NCBI RefSeq assembly: GCF_021596945.1 | Contig: NZ_CP063779.1 | Span: 3,756,001-3,820,000 of the forward strand | Direction: 5' to 3' | Length of the DNA: 64,000 nt | From: Mongoliitalea daihaiensis | Lineage (GTDB): Bacteria > Bacteroidota > Bacteroidia > Cytophagales > Cyclobacteriaceae | Shown: positions 17,937 through 27,682 of the stretch, one piece after another | How positions within the stretch are numbered: position 1 is the stretch's first letter | How the letters are laid out: every line of letters starts with the position of its first letter | Position numbers and translations under genes: made by a program | The notes under the pieces: generated by a model | Databases searched by the model: none | Seen by the model: the letters and a program-made list of their open reading frames with translations, nothing else | What the model was told of the DNA's origin: nothing

Positions 17937-19052
17937 TTAATCAAATGAATTATGTCGGACTGCTTGAAAAAGATTTTTTTTGGCCTGATTTTGAAAATCC
18001 GATACAGAAAAATCCAATGCTGGGAGCCTTAAAATTTCAGAAAAACCTTCCCCTTTTCCATTATTTCCAGAAGTAATCAGCATACAGGTTTTTTTATGTT
18101 TTTTGGCTATTTGGAGAAGTTCAAAACTTCCTTTTCCAGCTACTGATTGCTTGTCATACCTACCCTCACCAGTAATAATGATGTCAGAATTTTTTATTTT
18201 TTCCTCCAAACCAGTCAACTGAAAAAAATACTTTGCTCCTTTGTGTATCCTCACGTTGAAAAAATGACTAAGCCCATATGCAACTCCTCCAGCAGCTCCA
18301 AAGCTTGCTTGGTCTGCTATACTAGTCTTCGACTTGTGTTCAAGTAGGCTAATAGCATTCTTAATCTTCTTTTCGTAAAGCTCAAAATCAGTCTTTGATA
18401 GCCCTTTTTGGAGGCCGAAAACAGGGATAGCTCCATTTGGTCCAAAAAAAGTATTATCTACATCACAAAGTAGTTCAAATCGAATGGTTGGTTTGGGAAT
18501 GGGTGCTTGGATAAAGGCAATTTTCTGCATAAAACTATCTGTGAAAAAGGTCAATACCCTACCCTTTTCATCTAAAAATTGAAAGCCTAGCCCTCCTAAT
18601 ATTCCCAATCCAAGATCTACACTTGCACTTCCTCCCAATCCTAGAAAAATAGTTACTGCTCCCCTCTTGATCGCATGTTGAATTAATTCCCCTGTACCAA
18701 AAGTGCTGGCAACCCATGGATTTAAATGCTCGGATGCAAGGTACTTAATCCCGGAAACGGTGGACACATCCAAGTACGCTGCATGATTTTCTTCATCCCA
18801 GAAATAAAATCCATGAATTGCCCTGCCAATAGCATCTACAGTCCAATGATGAACCTGTTTTAATTGCAATGCTTTCCCTAATAACCAACAGGTTCCATCA
18901 CCCCCATCGGCAATGGGTAAAAGCATTAACTCGTCTTTTGGAAATTTTTCCTTCCATGCCTGAGCAATAATGGCAGCAGCAACATCTGCTTCTATAGTTC
19001 CCTTGAATGCATTGGGAGCTATCAAAATCTTCCGTTGCTTATTTGCCTCCAT
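17937..19052 (-). CDS. Glycerate kinase (GarK/GlxK family)
   Basis: 371 residues, normal for the bacterial type I glycerate kinase. Visible signatures are IAPNAFKGT (residues 11-19), IADGGDGT (47-54), the glycine-rich LGLGGSASVDLGLG and ITGEGRYDKQSVAGKG. It phosphorylates D-glycerate with ATP, giving 2-phosphoglycerate in this family. It lies 14 bases after the AgcS symporter gene and is probably in its operon. A link between amino-acid uptake and serine/glycerate use is possible but inferred only from position. Confidence 0.93.
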   Translation of the reverse strand: MEANKQRKILIAPNAFKGTIEADVAAAIIAQAWKEKFPKDELMLLPIADGGDGTCWLLGKALQLKQVHHWTVDAIGRAIHGFYFWDEENHAAYLDVSTVSGIKYLASEHLNPWVASTFGTGELIQHAIKRGAVTIFLGLGGSASVDLGLGILGGLGFQFLDEKGRVLTFFTDSFMQKIAFIQAPIPKPTIRFELLCDVDNTFFGPNGAIPVFGLQKGLSKTDFELYEKKIKNAISLLEHKSKTSIADQASFGAAGGVAYGLSHFFNVRIHKGAKYFFQLTGLEEKIKNSDIIITGEGRYDKQSVAGKGSFELLQIAKKHKKTCMLITSGNNGKGEGFSEILRLPALDFSVSDFQNQAKKNLFQAVRHNSFD

Positions 19053-19066
19053 TAATCTATTTCATT

Positions 19067-20410
19067 TTATTGAAAACGTTGAAAATAATCCTTGGTAGCT
19101 GCCTTTACTTTAGGTGCCAAATAAATGGTAGAAATCATGGTTGGGATAGCCATAATCGCATACATCCCATCTATGAAACTTACCACTACTTCCAACGATA
19201 CAACTGCACCAGCTACGATAGTTACCAAGTAGAAGTAATTATAGAGGTTTGCCTTCTCAGCTCCAAAAAGGTAATTCATACATTTATGGCCATAGTAAGA
19301 ATAGGTAAACATGGTGGATAAGGCAAAAACTAATACTGCAAGCATCAACAAATATTTCCCATACACAGGAATTCCCATTTCAAATGCTGCCAAGGTCAAG
19401 CGGACCCCATCATTTTCGGTACTTTCCCAAACCCCCGTCAAAAGAATAACTAATGCGGTCAGCGTGCAGACCACTACCGTATCAATAAAAGGACCTAACA
19501 TGGCTATCAATCCTTCGCGTACAGGTTCATTATTTTTGGAAGCTCCATGCACCATGGGTGCTGTACCAATACCTGCTTCATTCGAAAATGCTGCTCTTCG
19601 GGCACCCACCACCATTACTGCCCCTACAGCACCACCCATCACCGCTTGACCTGTAAATGCATCTTCCAAAATCAACCAAAACATGGAAGGAACCAGATCA
19701 ATATATTTGAACACGATAATCAATACAGTCAAAAAATACAGAACGACCATAAAGGGAACGAGTTTAGATGCAACAGCTGCGATTCGTTTAATCCCTCCCA
19801 AAATTACAATAGCAACAATGATCATCATGGAAATTCCTATGATCCACTTGGTGGTCTCTCCTTGATCCAATCCATTTGGTTGCAACATCACAGATCTAAA
19901 TACAGCTGTCAATTGATTGGCTTGAAAAATGGCCAATAATCCCAAAGCACCTGCAACAGAAAACAATATTGCCAGTGGTTTCCATTTTTTCCCCATACCT
20001 TCTTCAATAACATACATGGGTCCACCTTGAATCTGTCCTGAAGTATCCGTTCCTCTATACATAATGGCTAAGGAACAGGTAAAATATTTGGTAGCCATAC
20101 CTACAAATGCAGAAATCCACATCCAAAAGATAGCTCCAGGCCCACCCATATTGATCGCAATTGCCACACCAGAGATATTTCCAAGCCCAACGGTAGCAGC
20201 AATTGCTGCAGACAATGCTTGACGGGAAGAAATCTGACCTGGTGCATTTTTATCATCATATTTACCACTTACTACCTTCAGCGCATGGCCAAAATACCGA
20301 AAAGGTAAGAAGCCAGAATACAAAAATAAAATCAAGCCGCCACCCATGAGTAAAATCAACATAGGGGTGTCCCAAATCCAATTACTAAAGTCAATGATCA
20401 ATTGTCCCAT
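19067..20410 (-). CDS. Sodium:alanine/glycine symporter (AgcS family)
   Basis: 447 residues with about ten hydrophobic helices. The family signature TVGLGNISGVAIAINMGGPGA, with the following ISAFVGMATKYF, is near residue 72-110. A second conserved stretch is GARRAAFSNEAGIGTAPMVH (about 270-290). It imports alanine or glycine with Na+ across the inner membrane. It is first in the two-gene run with glycerate kinase. Confidence 0.95.
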   Translation of the reverse strand: MGQLIIDFSNWIWDTPMLILLMGGGLILFLYSGFLPFRYFGHALKVVSGKYDDKNAPGQISSRQALSAAIAATVGLGNISGVAIAINMGGPGAIFWMWISAFVGMATKYFTCSLAIMYRGTDTSGQIQGGPMYVIEEGMGKKWKPLAILFSVAGALGLLAIFQANQLTAVFRSVMLQPNGLDQGETTKWIIGISMMIIVAIVILGGIKRIAAVASKLVPFMVVLYFLTVLIIVFKYIDLVPSMFWLILEDAFTGQAVMGGAVGAVMVVGARRAAFSNEAGIGTAPMVHGASKNNEPVREGLIAMLGPFIDTVVVCTLTALVILLTGVWESTENDGVRLTLAAFEMGIPVYGKYLLMLAVLVFALSTMFTYSYYGHKCMNYLFGAEKANLYNYFYLVTIVAGAVVSLEVVVSFIDGMYAIMAIPTMISTIYLAPKVKAATKDYFQRFQ

Positions 20411-20598
20411 AAATCCATTTTGAAATGAAACAGCATATTAAGGGCAATTTTTCAAAATGCAAAAAGTATAGAGGTAAAACTAGATTAGTTAATAGTGATT
20501 AGTTGATTGATTTTAGTAGGAATAAGATGAAAGGGTCCACAGTTAACGGTCCAATATCAACAGTTTCACTATACTTTGGTACTTTGTACCTGGAAGAT

Positions 20599-22194
20599 TT
20601 ACTCCCATAGTACCTGAGGGGATCGATAGTAGTTTATTCCTTTTTCCTCCCAGACTTGACCATGTTTTGAAATTCGTCGTTGAAAATCCTCCCAGCTTCT
20701 ATTCACTTGAGGAGACCAGGCGATCTCAGCAATAGCAGCCAATCTTGGAAATACCATATATTCTATATCTGCTCTTGATTCGATCGTTTCGGTCCAAAGT
20801 GGTGCTTCTACTCCTAAGATATCTTTCAGATGAATACCTTCATCTAAAGTGGTTGGGTCCCATTTGTAAGCGTCATCCAATTCTATATACGCCGCCCATT
20901 TTAATCCAATACTCGTCGTACTATCATATTTCATATCCAAATATGTATGGACCGCTGGCGACATCAATACCTTGGCACCCTGTTCTATAGCTAGCACAGC
21001 ATTTTCAGGCTTTGCCCAAAACTGTACGATCGAACTCGGGAGTAACTTCGCATGGGCTACTTCATCCCATCCCATAGTTATTTTCCCATATTTTGTCACC
21101 AATTCCTGTGCTCTTTCTATGAAGTACACATAATCTTCTATGGGTACAATCAGTGTTTCATCCCCTCCAATATGTAAATATGGGCCAGGAGTTATCGCCG
21201 CTAATTCTCGAATTACATCTTCCACAAACTGATAGGTCACTTCTGAATGAATATCCAACGTACTAAAGCCCACATCGATTCCAGTATGATAAGGAGTTGC
21301 ATTAGCATCTTTTTCAAGTCCAAATGCAGTCCAATCAATTGGAACTGCTGTTTCTTTGGGTACTTCTATTCCGGGATTGAGGATTCCATAGCTATTTAGG
21401 ACCGCATTTGTATGGCCAGGCATATCAATTTCCGGCACGATAGTGATGAAATTCTTCGCTGCATAGGCCACCAACTCTTGGTATTCTTCTTGAGTGTAAT
21501 ATCCACCATCGCCACCACCTACTTCATTTGATCCACCAATCGTTGTCAATAGTGGCCAGGATTTAATTTCTATTCTCCATCCTTGATCATCGGATAAATG
21601 CAAATGCAAATGATTGATTTTATAAATGGCTAATTGATCAATAAGGTGCTTAACATCTGATACCGGAAAAAAATGTCTGGCAACATCCAACATCATCCCT
21701 CGATACGCATACGCTGGATAATCTTCAATCAAACCGCCTTGAAGTAAAATCTGCTTACCTTTCACCCCATTCAGTAATTGCTGAAATGTCTGAATAGAAT
21801 AAAATAAACCAGCTTGATCTGAACCTATCAATCGAATTTTTTCTGTCTGAATATCTATTTTGTAGGATTCTTTAACAGGGGTAAAGCTGGAATCAATTTT
21901 CAATTCAATAACCTTACTTGCACTCTCAGACTCCATCCCCAATTGCAGACCAGTACTTGATTGAATAGCTGCTTGTAACCGAACTCCAAATACATCTAAA
22001 TCTACACCTTCTTCTACTTGGATTTTAACCGTTTTATCCAATAAAAAATTTGCACCTGAAGTCATTACCTGTACAGGAATAGGAATAATTGAATGTTTTT
22101 CCAAAGATACTTCCACCACCTTTTCTTGACAAGACCAAGCAATCAAGCAAAAAAGCACTAAAGTGACTGCACATTTTTTTATAGCTAGAAACAT
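20599..22194 (-). CDS. Beta-N-acetylhexosaminidase, GH20, lipoprotein
   Basis: 531 residues. The lipoprotein signal has its Cys at 22 (IAWSC). A GH20 N-terminal alpha/beta domain (about 35-155) precedes the TIM barrel (about 160-510). The catalytic Asp345-Glu346 pair sits in HIGGDET, and NHLHLHLSDDQGWRIEIK is the other hallmark. The enzyme removes terminal GlcNAc/GalNAc from glycans or chitooligosaccharides by substrate-assisted catalysis. Lipidation places it in the envelope, probably the outer membrane. It is divergent from the Gfo/Idh/MocA gene across 205 bases. Confidence 0.95.
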   Translation of the reverse strand: MFLAIKKCAVTLVLFCLIAWSCQEKVVEVSLEKHSIIPIPVQVMTSGANFLLDKTVKIQVEEGVDLDVFGVRLQAAIQSSTGLQLGMESESASKVIELKIDSSFTPVKESYKIDIQTEKIRLIGSDQAGLFYSIQTFQQLLNGVKGKQILLQGGLIEDYPAYAYRGMMLDVARHFFPVSDVKHLIDQLAIYKINHLHLHLSDDQGWRIEIKSWPLLTTIGGSNEVGGGDGGYYTQEEYQELVAYAAKNFITIVPEIDMPGHTNAVLNSYGILNPGIEVPKETAVPIDWTAFGLEKDANATPYHTGIDVGFSTLDIHSEVTYQFVEDVIRELAAITPGPYLHIGGDETLIVPIEDYVYFIERAQELVTKYGKITMGWDEVAHAKLLPSSIVQFWAKPENAVLAIEQGAKVLMSPAVHTYLDMKYDSTTSIGLKWAAYIELDDAYKWDPTTLDEGIHLKDILGVEAPLWTETIESRADIEYMVFPRLAAIAEIAWSPQVNRSWEDFQRRISKHGQVWEEKGINYYRSPQVLWE

Positions 22195-22223
22195 ACTATA
22201 TCTAATTTGGTTTAGGATCGATT

Positions 22224-22231
22224 CAAACTTA
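22224..22231 (-). promoter_or_regulatory. Possible -7 promoter element for the GH20 gene
   Basis: TAAGTTTG on the minus strand matches the Bacteroidota -7 consensus TAnnTTTG and lies about 30 bases before the ATG at 22194. A TTTG lies upstream, but with shorter spacing (14 bases) than the usual 19-21, so this is only a candidate. Confidence 0.3.
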
Positions 22232-22399
22232 CTTAATTTTTTTTACAAAGATCATATCAATAAGAAAAACTTTATCTGAAGATAATTTATATCCATCCAT
22301 CCACAAAATATGCCCATTGCTATCAAAAATGACATGATCTAGTTTACAATATCGGATTTTTAGAATAAATTAACTGCGCAATAAACTCCAATCAACGAT

Positions 22400-23857
22400 A
22401 TGAAAAAAGATAACCAAGAGCATCACATTAATTCCCGACGAAATTTTATAAAAGCTTCGGCAACAGCCTTGGCTGGATTTTATTTTGTACCCCGTCATGT
22501 CTTGGGAGGTCCTGGGTTTTTGGCACCTTCAGATCGACTAAGGGTTGCTGGTATTGGTGTAGGAGGTATGGGAGGAAATGATGTAAGAGGGGTATTTAAC
22601 TCCGGTAAAGCTGATTTTATAGCCCTTTGCGATGTCCATGACAGCAGAGCTAAAGGCAGTGTCGATGCTCACCCAAAAGCAAAATACTACAGAGATTATC
22701 GCGAAATGCTAGACAAGGAGCACAAAAACATCGATGCTGTAACTATATCCACACCAGATCATATGCACGCCGTGCAAACGATGGCTGCCATGCAGTTGGG
22801 TAAACATGTTTACGTACAAAAACCTCTCACACATGATATTTATGAAGCCCGCATGCTGACGCAAGCAGCTGAAAAATATAAAGTTGTCACTCAAATGGGT
22901 AATCAGGGTTCCTCTGGTGATGGTGTCCGACAAATGATCGAATGGTATAATGCAGGCCTGATTGGAGAAGCTACCAAGGTATACTGCTGGACGGATAGAC
23001 CTGTTTGGCCTCAGGGCATTCCGTGGCCATCAGCCCCAGCAACTCCTCCCGCTGATTTGGATTGGGATTTATGGTTAGGAACAGCTCCTTACAGAGACTA
23101 CATCACTAACTTAGTACCATTTAATTGGAGAGGTTGGTGGGATTATGGCACTGGGGCATTGGGAGATATGGCCTGTCATATTATGGAACCTCCCTTCCGT
23201 GTTTTAGGTCTTGGATACCCCAAGTCGGCCGAAGCGAGCGTAGGATCTGTCTATGTAGGTGAATTCCAGCGTGGGTATTTCCCTGAAAGCTGTCCTCCTT
23301 CTTCTCATATTACCCTAAGATTTGACAGACCCGGTAAAGAGGATTTGGAATTCCATTGGATGGATGGGGGAATTCAACCAACCAGACCAACTGAACTCGG
23401 ACCAAATGAAATTATGGGAGATGGTGGTAATGGAGTAATTATCGAAGGAACCAAAGGCAAAATGATGTGTGGTACGTATGGTATGAATCCTCAATTGCTC
23501 CCTACTACCAAAACTATGGAAGCCAATGTAGCCCAAAGTATACAAAGAATTGAGGGAGGTGACCGAGGACACTATAATAATTGGGTGAATGCGTGTATTG
23601 CAGGGTATGGATCCAATGAGTTTGAAATTTTGAGTTCTCCTTTTTCCATTGCTGGACCACTGACAGAATCCGTATTGATGGGAAATCTTGCGATTAGAAG
23701 CTACGACTACCGTGAACCTAGAGAAACAGGGAATGGCTTTAACTATCCTGGGAGAGGGATCAAGTTGGTATGGGATGGCCCAGATATGAGGGTAACTAAC
23801 TTCGAACCTGCCAATCAATTCGTAAAAAGAACCTACAGGGAAGGTTGGACTCTATAA
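22400..23857 (+). CDS. Gfo/Idh/MocA family oxidoreductase, Tat-exported
   Basis: 485 residues. The N-terminus has a twin-arginine signal, SRRNFIKAS (Arg13-Arg14), then a short hydrophobic stretch, so the folded NAD(P)-bound protein is probably exported by Tat. The Rossmann domain has GIGVGGMGG (about 53-61), and the conserved VQKPLTHDIYEAR carries the family Lys-Pro. The C-terminal alpha/beta domain follows. Exported Gfo/Idh/MocA proteins of Bacteroidota act on sugars or glycosides in the periplasm; the exact substrate is unknown. Its neighbour across the divergent promoter is a hexosaminidase, a loose hint of aminosugar handling. Confidence 0.92.
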   Translation: MKKDNQEHHINSRRNFIKASATALAGFYFVPRHVLGGPGFLAPSDRLRVAGIGVGGMGGNDVRGVFNSGKADFIALCDVHDSRAKGSVDAHPKAKYYRDYREMLDKEHKNIDAVTISTPDHMHAVQTMAAMQLGKHVYVQKPLTHDIYEARMLTQAAEKYKVVTQMGNQGSSGDGVRQMIEWYNAGLIGEATKVYCWTDRPVWPQGIPWPSAPATPPADLDWDLWLGTAPYRDYITNLVPFNWRGWWDYGTGALGDMACHIMEPPFRVLGLGYPKSAEASVGSVYVGEFQRGYFPESCPPSSHITLRFDRPGKEDLEFHWMDGGIQPTRPTELGPNEIMGDGGNGVIIEGTKGKMMCGTYGMNPQLLPTTKTMEANVAQSIQRIEGGDRGHYNNWVNACIAGYGSNEFEILSSPFSIAGPLTESVLMGNLAIRSYDYREPRETGNGFNYPGRGIKLVWDGPDMRVTNFEPANQFVKRTYREGWTL

Positions 23858-24205
23858 ATTAATGAACACTCATTAAAAACTATTACTACACCTCTGAAAA
23901 ATGTCAAATAATTTGAGCTAAAATTCAGAGGTGTTATTTTCTAAAATCATTAGCCATACTATTAGTTATCCTATCCTTTGCTTAGTCTACTGGTGTTATG
24001 ACTAACTTCCTTGCCCCTTTACTATTGCACTATTTATATGGAGATCACAATTTGTTTAAAATATAAATGCATTAATCTACTTGGAAATTGAATGGTATTT
24101 TTACATCTTTAAAATCAATCAACGCTTTTTAAACAACATCTTAGATGTTTGTAGAAAGTTTCGAATGTTTTATTCAAATTATCATTTCATTACCAAGTAC
24201 CTATT
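23858..24205. other. 348-base intergenic region before the desaturase gene
   Basis: No gene is seen. It contains a terminator-like hairpin (see 23888) and a small inverted repeat, AACATC TTA GATGTT at 24135-24149, about 60 bases before the desaturase ATG. The inverted repeat could be an operator. The rest is AT-rich. Confidence 0.5.
23888..23945 (+). terminator. Possible terminator after Gfo/Idh/MocA gene
   Basis: An 11-bp perfect stem (23888-23898 with 23924-23934) has a long 25-base loop and is followed by TTATTTT. It lies 30 bases after the stop codon. The long loop makes it less certain. Confidence 0.5.
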
Positions 24206-25324
24206 ATGATTTCATCCCTCAAGTTTAATGATCAAGGGAACTCTCAATTTTTCGCCACCGTCAAACAACGTGTCGATGAGTATTTCAAAATCAATAACAT
24301 TTCCAAAAAAGCCAACAAGGCAATGGTTGTCAAAACCACGATTTATCTCAGTTCATTTGTCGGTCTTTATTTTCTGATACTATTGGGAGGACTTCCCTTG
24401 TCAGTCACATTGGGTCTAGCCATTCTTCTAGGTATGAATATGGCCTTTATCGGCTTTAATATCTGTCACGATGCCCTGCATGGCTCTTATTCCAAACATC
24501 CTTGGGTCAACAAAAGCCTTGGTTTTATTTTCAATATCATTGGCGCCAATGTTTATGTTTGGAATATTACGCATAACCAAATCCATCATACCTATACCAA
24601 TATCGTAGGCCATGATGGGGATTTGGAACTAGCTCCAGGAATCGTGCGAATTTCAGAAAATGATCCATGGAAACCCTGGCATCGTTTCCAACATATTTAC
24701 GCCTTCTTTTTGTATGGTTTAGCTTCTCTTTCTTGGTTTTTCAGAAAAGACTATGTGAAGTTTTTCCAGAAAAAAATCGGCTCCCACGTCAATAAGCATC
24801 CCAAAATCGAATATTTCAACCTCTTCTTTTACAAGTTAGTGTACTATGGACTTTTTATCATCATTCCTTTATTGGTGATGGAAATTACTTGGCAACAATT
24901 TTTGATTGGTTTCTTACTGATGAATTTTGCTGAAGGGCTCGTGTTAGGTCTAGTATTCCAATTGGCGCATTTGGTAGAAGATACGCATCAGGTAGTACCA
25001 AAAGAAGGTGAAAGCATAGAAGAATCTTGGGCTGCTCATCAGTTGCGTACCACTGCAAACTTTTCAAGAAAAAGCGGTATTGCTACTTTCTTATGCGGAG
25101 GCTTGAATTTCCAGGTGGAACATCATTTGTTTCCAAAAATCTGCCATATCCATTATCCGGAAATTTCAGAAATCGTCAAAAGTACGGCACATGAGTTTGA
25201 TCTACCTTACCATGAAAATGAAAGTTTTGCAAGTGCATTAAAATCGCATTATAATTTCCTCAAAGAAGCAGGCTCCCCTGTTATCGCAAAAAAAGAAGTG
25301 CGGGAGCATTCTTATTCGCATTGA
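24206..25324 (+). CDS. Membrane fatty-acid (acyl-CoA/acyl-lipid) desaturase
   Basis: 372 residues with four main hydrophobic segments. The three histidine boxes of the di-iron desaturases are visible: HDALH (His88-His92), HNQIHH (from 123) and QVEHH near residue 305. The QVEHH form is typical of front-end or linoleoyl-CoA desaturase-like proteins, but no cytochrome b5 domain is fused. It should introduce a double bond into membrane acyl chains. The position specificity cannot be read from sequence. It stands alone between a hairpin upstream and a strong terminator downstream. Confidence 0.92.
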   Translation: MISSLKFNDQGNSQFFATVKQRVDEYFKINNISKKANKAMVVKTTIYLSSFVGLYFLILLGGLPLSVTLGLAILLGMNMAFIGFNICHDALHGSYSKHPWVNKSLGFIFNIIGANVYVWNITHNQIHHTYTNIVGHDGDLELAPGIVRISENDPWKPWHRFQHIYAFFLYGLASLSWFFRKDYVKFFQKKIGSHVNKHPKIEYFNLFFYKLVYYGLFIIIPLLVMEITWQQFLIGFLLMNFAEGLVLGLVFQLAHLVEDTHQVVPKEGESIEESWAAHQLRTTANFSRKSGIATFLCGGLNFQVEHHLFPKICHIHYPEISEIVKSTAHEFDLPYHENESFASALKSHYNFLKEAGSPVIAKKEVREHSYSH

Positions 25325-25353
25325 TCGCCCAATTAAAATAAAATGCTTTATAA

Positions 25354-25388
25354 GGGGTTTTATCAATAGATAAAACCCTAATTTTTTA
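25354..25388 (+). terminator. Rho-independent terminator after desaturase gene
   Basis: A 10-bp perfect stem (25355-25364 with 25369-25378) has a four-base loop AATA and is followed by TAATTTTTTA. It lies 30 bases after the stop codon of the desaturase gene. Confidence 0.88.
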
Positions 25389-25503
25389 TGTTCAAAAGAG
25401 CACATAAAACCTGCTCTAGGCTACTATTTCAGATTATTTTCCATATCAAAACTCTGCCTCAAATCTGTCAAATCCTATTTATCTGCAGGAGAAATTCGTG
25501 GAA

Positions 25504-26646
25504 TTATTTATCTAAATTCAATTGATAAAAGGTGAGATAATCCTCCTCAACACTAAAATATTCCTGATTTTTTTGGGCAATGATTGCTCCATTTCTGTGA
25601 ACTACTGAAGAGAGCCAAATTCCTTTTGGAACGAGTATATCCTTTTGAATCAACTCATGATTGGAGTCGAAGATAGCCGCATACCTCTGTATACCATCAA
25701 GAAATGCTGACCATTCTTCCCAATCATCACGACTATATTGGCTAGCAATATCTTCACTCACCCCCTTGGTGTAAATGACCACTACGTCAGACTCCCTTCT
25801 ATAAATCTGTTCAATCCTTCCAAACATTACATTCCCATGTTCTTCATACCAGTCTTGGTATCTAGGCATAGGAATTCCAGGCATTGGTAAAGCACCGTTT
25901 AAGTTGAGGTCCACCACTTTAGAAAACACTATTTCCCCTTCTTGTTCTTTATAGACAAAATACTTTTGCTCTGCTAACATCCACAATATCCATTCGTCCT
26001 CGTATTTGTAAAGACCCGGGAAAGTCCAATTATAAAAATTCCCAGAACTGTACACTGTATTTGGGGGGAAAGGCATACTCGTCCGAATCCTTCCTGTGCT
26101 GGCGTTATAAATTTCTAAAATATCTGCTGAATAAACATTTTTATACATGGCACTAAAATCTTCCAAACTTGCCCCTCTTTCTGGGCGAAAATACAAGAAC
26201 TCATCACCTGATCGATGAGCTCCAAAAGGCAAGCCATTGATATGAAAGTAATCTTCCACTATAGGAAGTTTACTACTAATAGTACCATCCAATTCAAAGA
26301 AAAAAATACCTTGAGTCTGATCCATCACACAGATTTTTCCATCTAATAAATTTACTCCTGTGGCCCAACCTATTTTATTGGGACCATCTTCCGTTAACTT
26401 AAAGGTATGCTTGATTATTCCGGATTTATCAAAAACCACGTATTCCTCTTGCGCATTCCACCTTCCCAAATACCATTCTTGAAGAGGATCGTAGTCCATT
26501 AAAAACAATTCCCCCATAAAATCTACCTGAATGGAGTCTTGAAAAACCCATTGGTATGTGTCCGTCAACTGTTCATTAACATTATTTTTTGAACATGCTG
26601 CTAACAAAAACACGAGAGATAACGCTTTAAAAATTTCCTTTTTCAT
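25504..26646 (-). CDS. Propeller-like lipoprotein (DUF4221/BF3164-like), function unknown
   Basis: 380 residues. The lipoprotein signal has its Cys at 18 (LAAC). The rest looks like repeated beta-sheet blades with patterns such as YVVFDKSG, GVNLLDGKICVMDQTQGIFFFELDG and AAIFDSNHELIQKDILVPKG. This resembles the six-bladed propeller lipoproteins annotated DUF4221 in Bacteroidota. I do not recognise an enzyme motif. It is the last gene of a three-gene operon, 10 bases after the S41 protease gene, and is probably displayed in the envelope with it. Confidence 0.75.
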   Translation of the reverse strand: MKKEIFKALSLVFLLAACSKNNVNEQLTDTYQWVFQDSIQVDFMGELFLMDYDPLQEWYLGRWNAQEEYVVFDKSGIIKHTFKLTEDGPNKIGWATGVNLLDGKICVMDQTQGIFFFELDGTISSKLPIVEDYFHINGLPFGAHRSGDEFLYFRPERGASLEDFSAMYKNVYSADILEIYNASTGRIRTSMPFPPNTVYSSGNFYNWTFPGLYKYEDEWILWMLAEQKYFVYKEQEGEIVFSKVVDLNLNGALPMPGIPMPRYQDWYEEHGNVMFGRIEQIYRRESDVVVIYTKGVSEDIASQYSRDDWEEWSAFLDGIQRYAAIFDSNHELIQKDILVPKGIWLSSVVHRNGAIIAQKNQEYFSVEEDYLTFYQLNLDK

Positions 26647-26656
26647 CCAGTATTCA

Positions 26657-27682
26657 TTATTCCGATTGTTCTTTCAGCCAAGATACGGCTGTGTCTATAA
26701 AATGATCTCTCCCAATTCTCACCAGTAAAAAAGAAGTTAAATCCTCATCTACTTGCACACCAAACTCTAAATGATTCCCTTCCAAGTCGATACTTTGGGA
26801 TCCGGAAAAGCGGTAAGTCCAACCATTAGGCAATTCTGCAAAAACAGGAATCCCTCCTCCTCCGCCAGTCTGATCACCAAATAGACGAACTTGCGGTAAA
26901 GACCTACCCATCTGTGCAAAAAAAGTGGTTGTACTAAATGAGCGGCGATTGGTTAGGATGGCAACATTTCCAAGATACTTGGAACCCGAACTTGGGATAA
27001 TCCGCAAAGGAGCCCATGGGGTAAAATCATTCCTTCCCGGCCCTGACTTGAAGCGTTGCTGTCCATAAATCACCTCCTCATCCGTAAATCTTGCCATGAT
27101 GTTCAGCGCATTTTGCAAATTCCCTCCACCATTACTCCGCACATCTATGATCAACCCCTTATGCGTTCGCATCAAAAACATAATTTGGTCCATGTGCTGC
27201 TCTGTAAGCGCTCGCTCAAATGAACGATAATTAACATACAGCACATCATCATCCAACGTTTGTGCCTGTAAAGGACCAATAATCCAAAAATTAGTTCGTA
27301 GGTATACTTGCTCAATCAATTGTTGATTGTAAAACAAGGGGAAATTCTCATACCAAAGCCAATTTCGTGACCTGTCAAAAGTGCTTAATAAATTGACATG
27401 GCCATCTTCCAACTCCCCAAGCATATCACCCAAGACATCAAAAAGCTCATGTTCTGTCATCGTGGCAAATAATTTTGGACTGTATTTTTCTCTGACTGCA
27501 TTCCAGTCCACCTGTTTTTCTTCAAAAAAGCTATAGCGGTTATTGATATCATTCCATAAATGATCAAATACCACTTGAGGACTTGACGCTGGTCTTGGAG
27601 GCGTAAGCATTTCTTCACATGCCCCAAGAATAAATATGATTGCAATAAAAAACCAATTATGGATTGAAAAACGCTTGTTCAT
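26657..27682 (-). CDS. S41 family peptidase, lipoprotein
   Basis: 341 residues. The lipoprotein signal has its Cys at 22 (ILGAC). A tricorn-core-like domain follows, with LEDGHVNL (about 91-98), the oxyanion-loop sequence DVRSNGGGNLQNAL (about 180-193), and TNRRSFSTTTFF (244-255), which holds the expected nucleophile, Ser250 or Ser248. There is no obvious PDZ domain, so it is a short S41 form. It probably cleaves protein substrates in the envelope. Its start overlaps the upstream gene's stop by 4 bases, and the downstream propeller lipoprotein follows by 10. Confidence 0.88.
   Translation of the reverse strand: MNKRFSIHNWFFIAIIFILGACEEMLTPPRPASSPQVVFDHLWNDINNRYSFFEEKQVDWNAVREKYSPKLFATMTEHELFDVLGDMLGELEDGHVNLLSTFDRSRNWLWYENFPLFYNQQLIEQVYLRTNFWIIGPLQAQTLDDDVLYVNYRSFERALTEQHMDQIMFLMRTHKGLIIDVRSNGGGNLQNALNIMARFTDEEVIYGQQRFKSGPGRNDFTPWAPLRIIPSSGSKYLGNVAILTNRRSFSTTTFFAQMGRSLPQVRLFGDQTGGGGGIPVFAELPNGWTYRFSGSQSIDLEGNHLEFGVQVDEDLTSFLLVRIGRDHFIDTAVSWLKEQSE

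Noticed and set aside
23315-23818. 167-codon antisense frame inside the Gfo/Idh/MocA gene
   Set aside because: The plus-strand protein is clear and full length; the antisense frame is a shadow of its codon bias.
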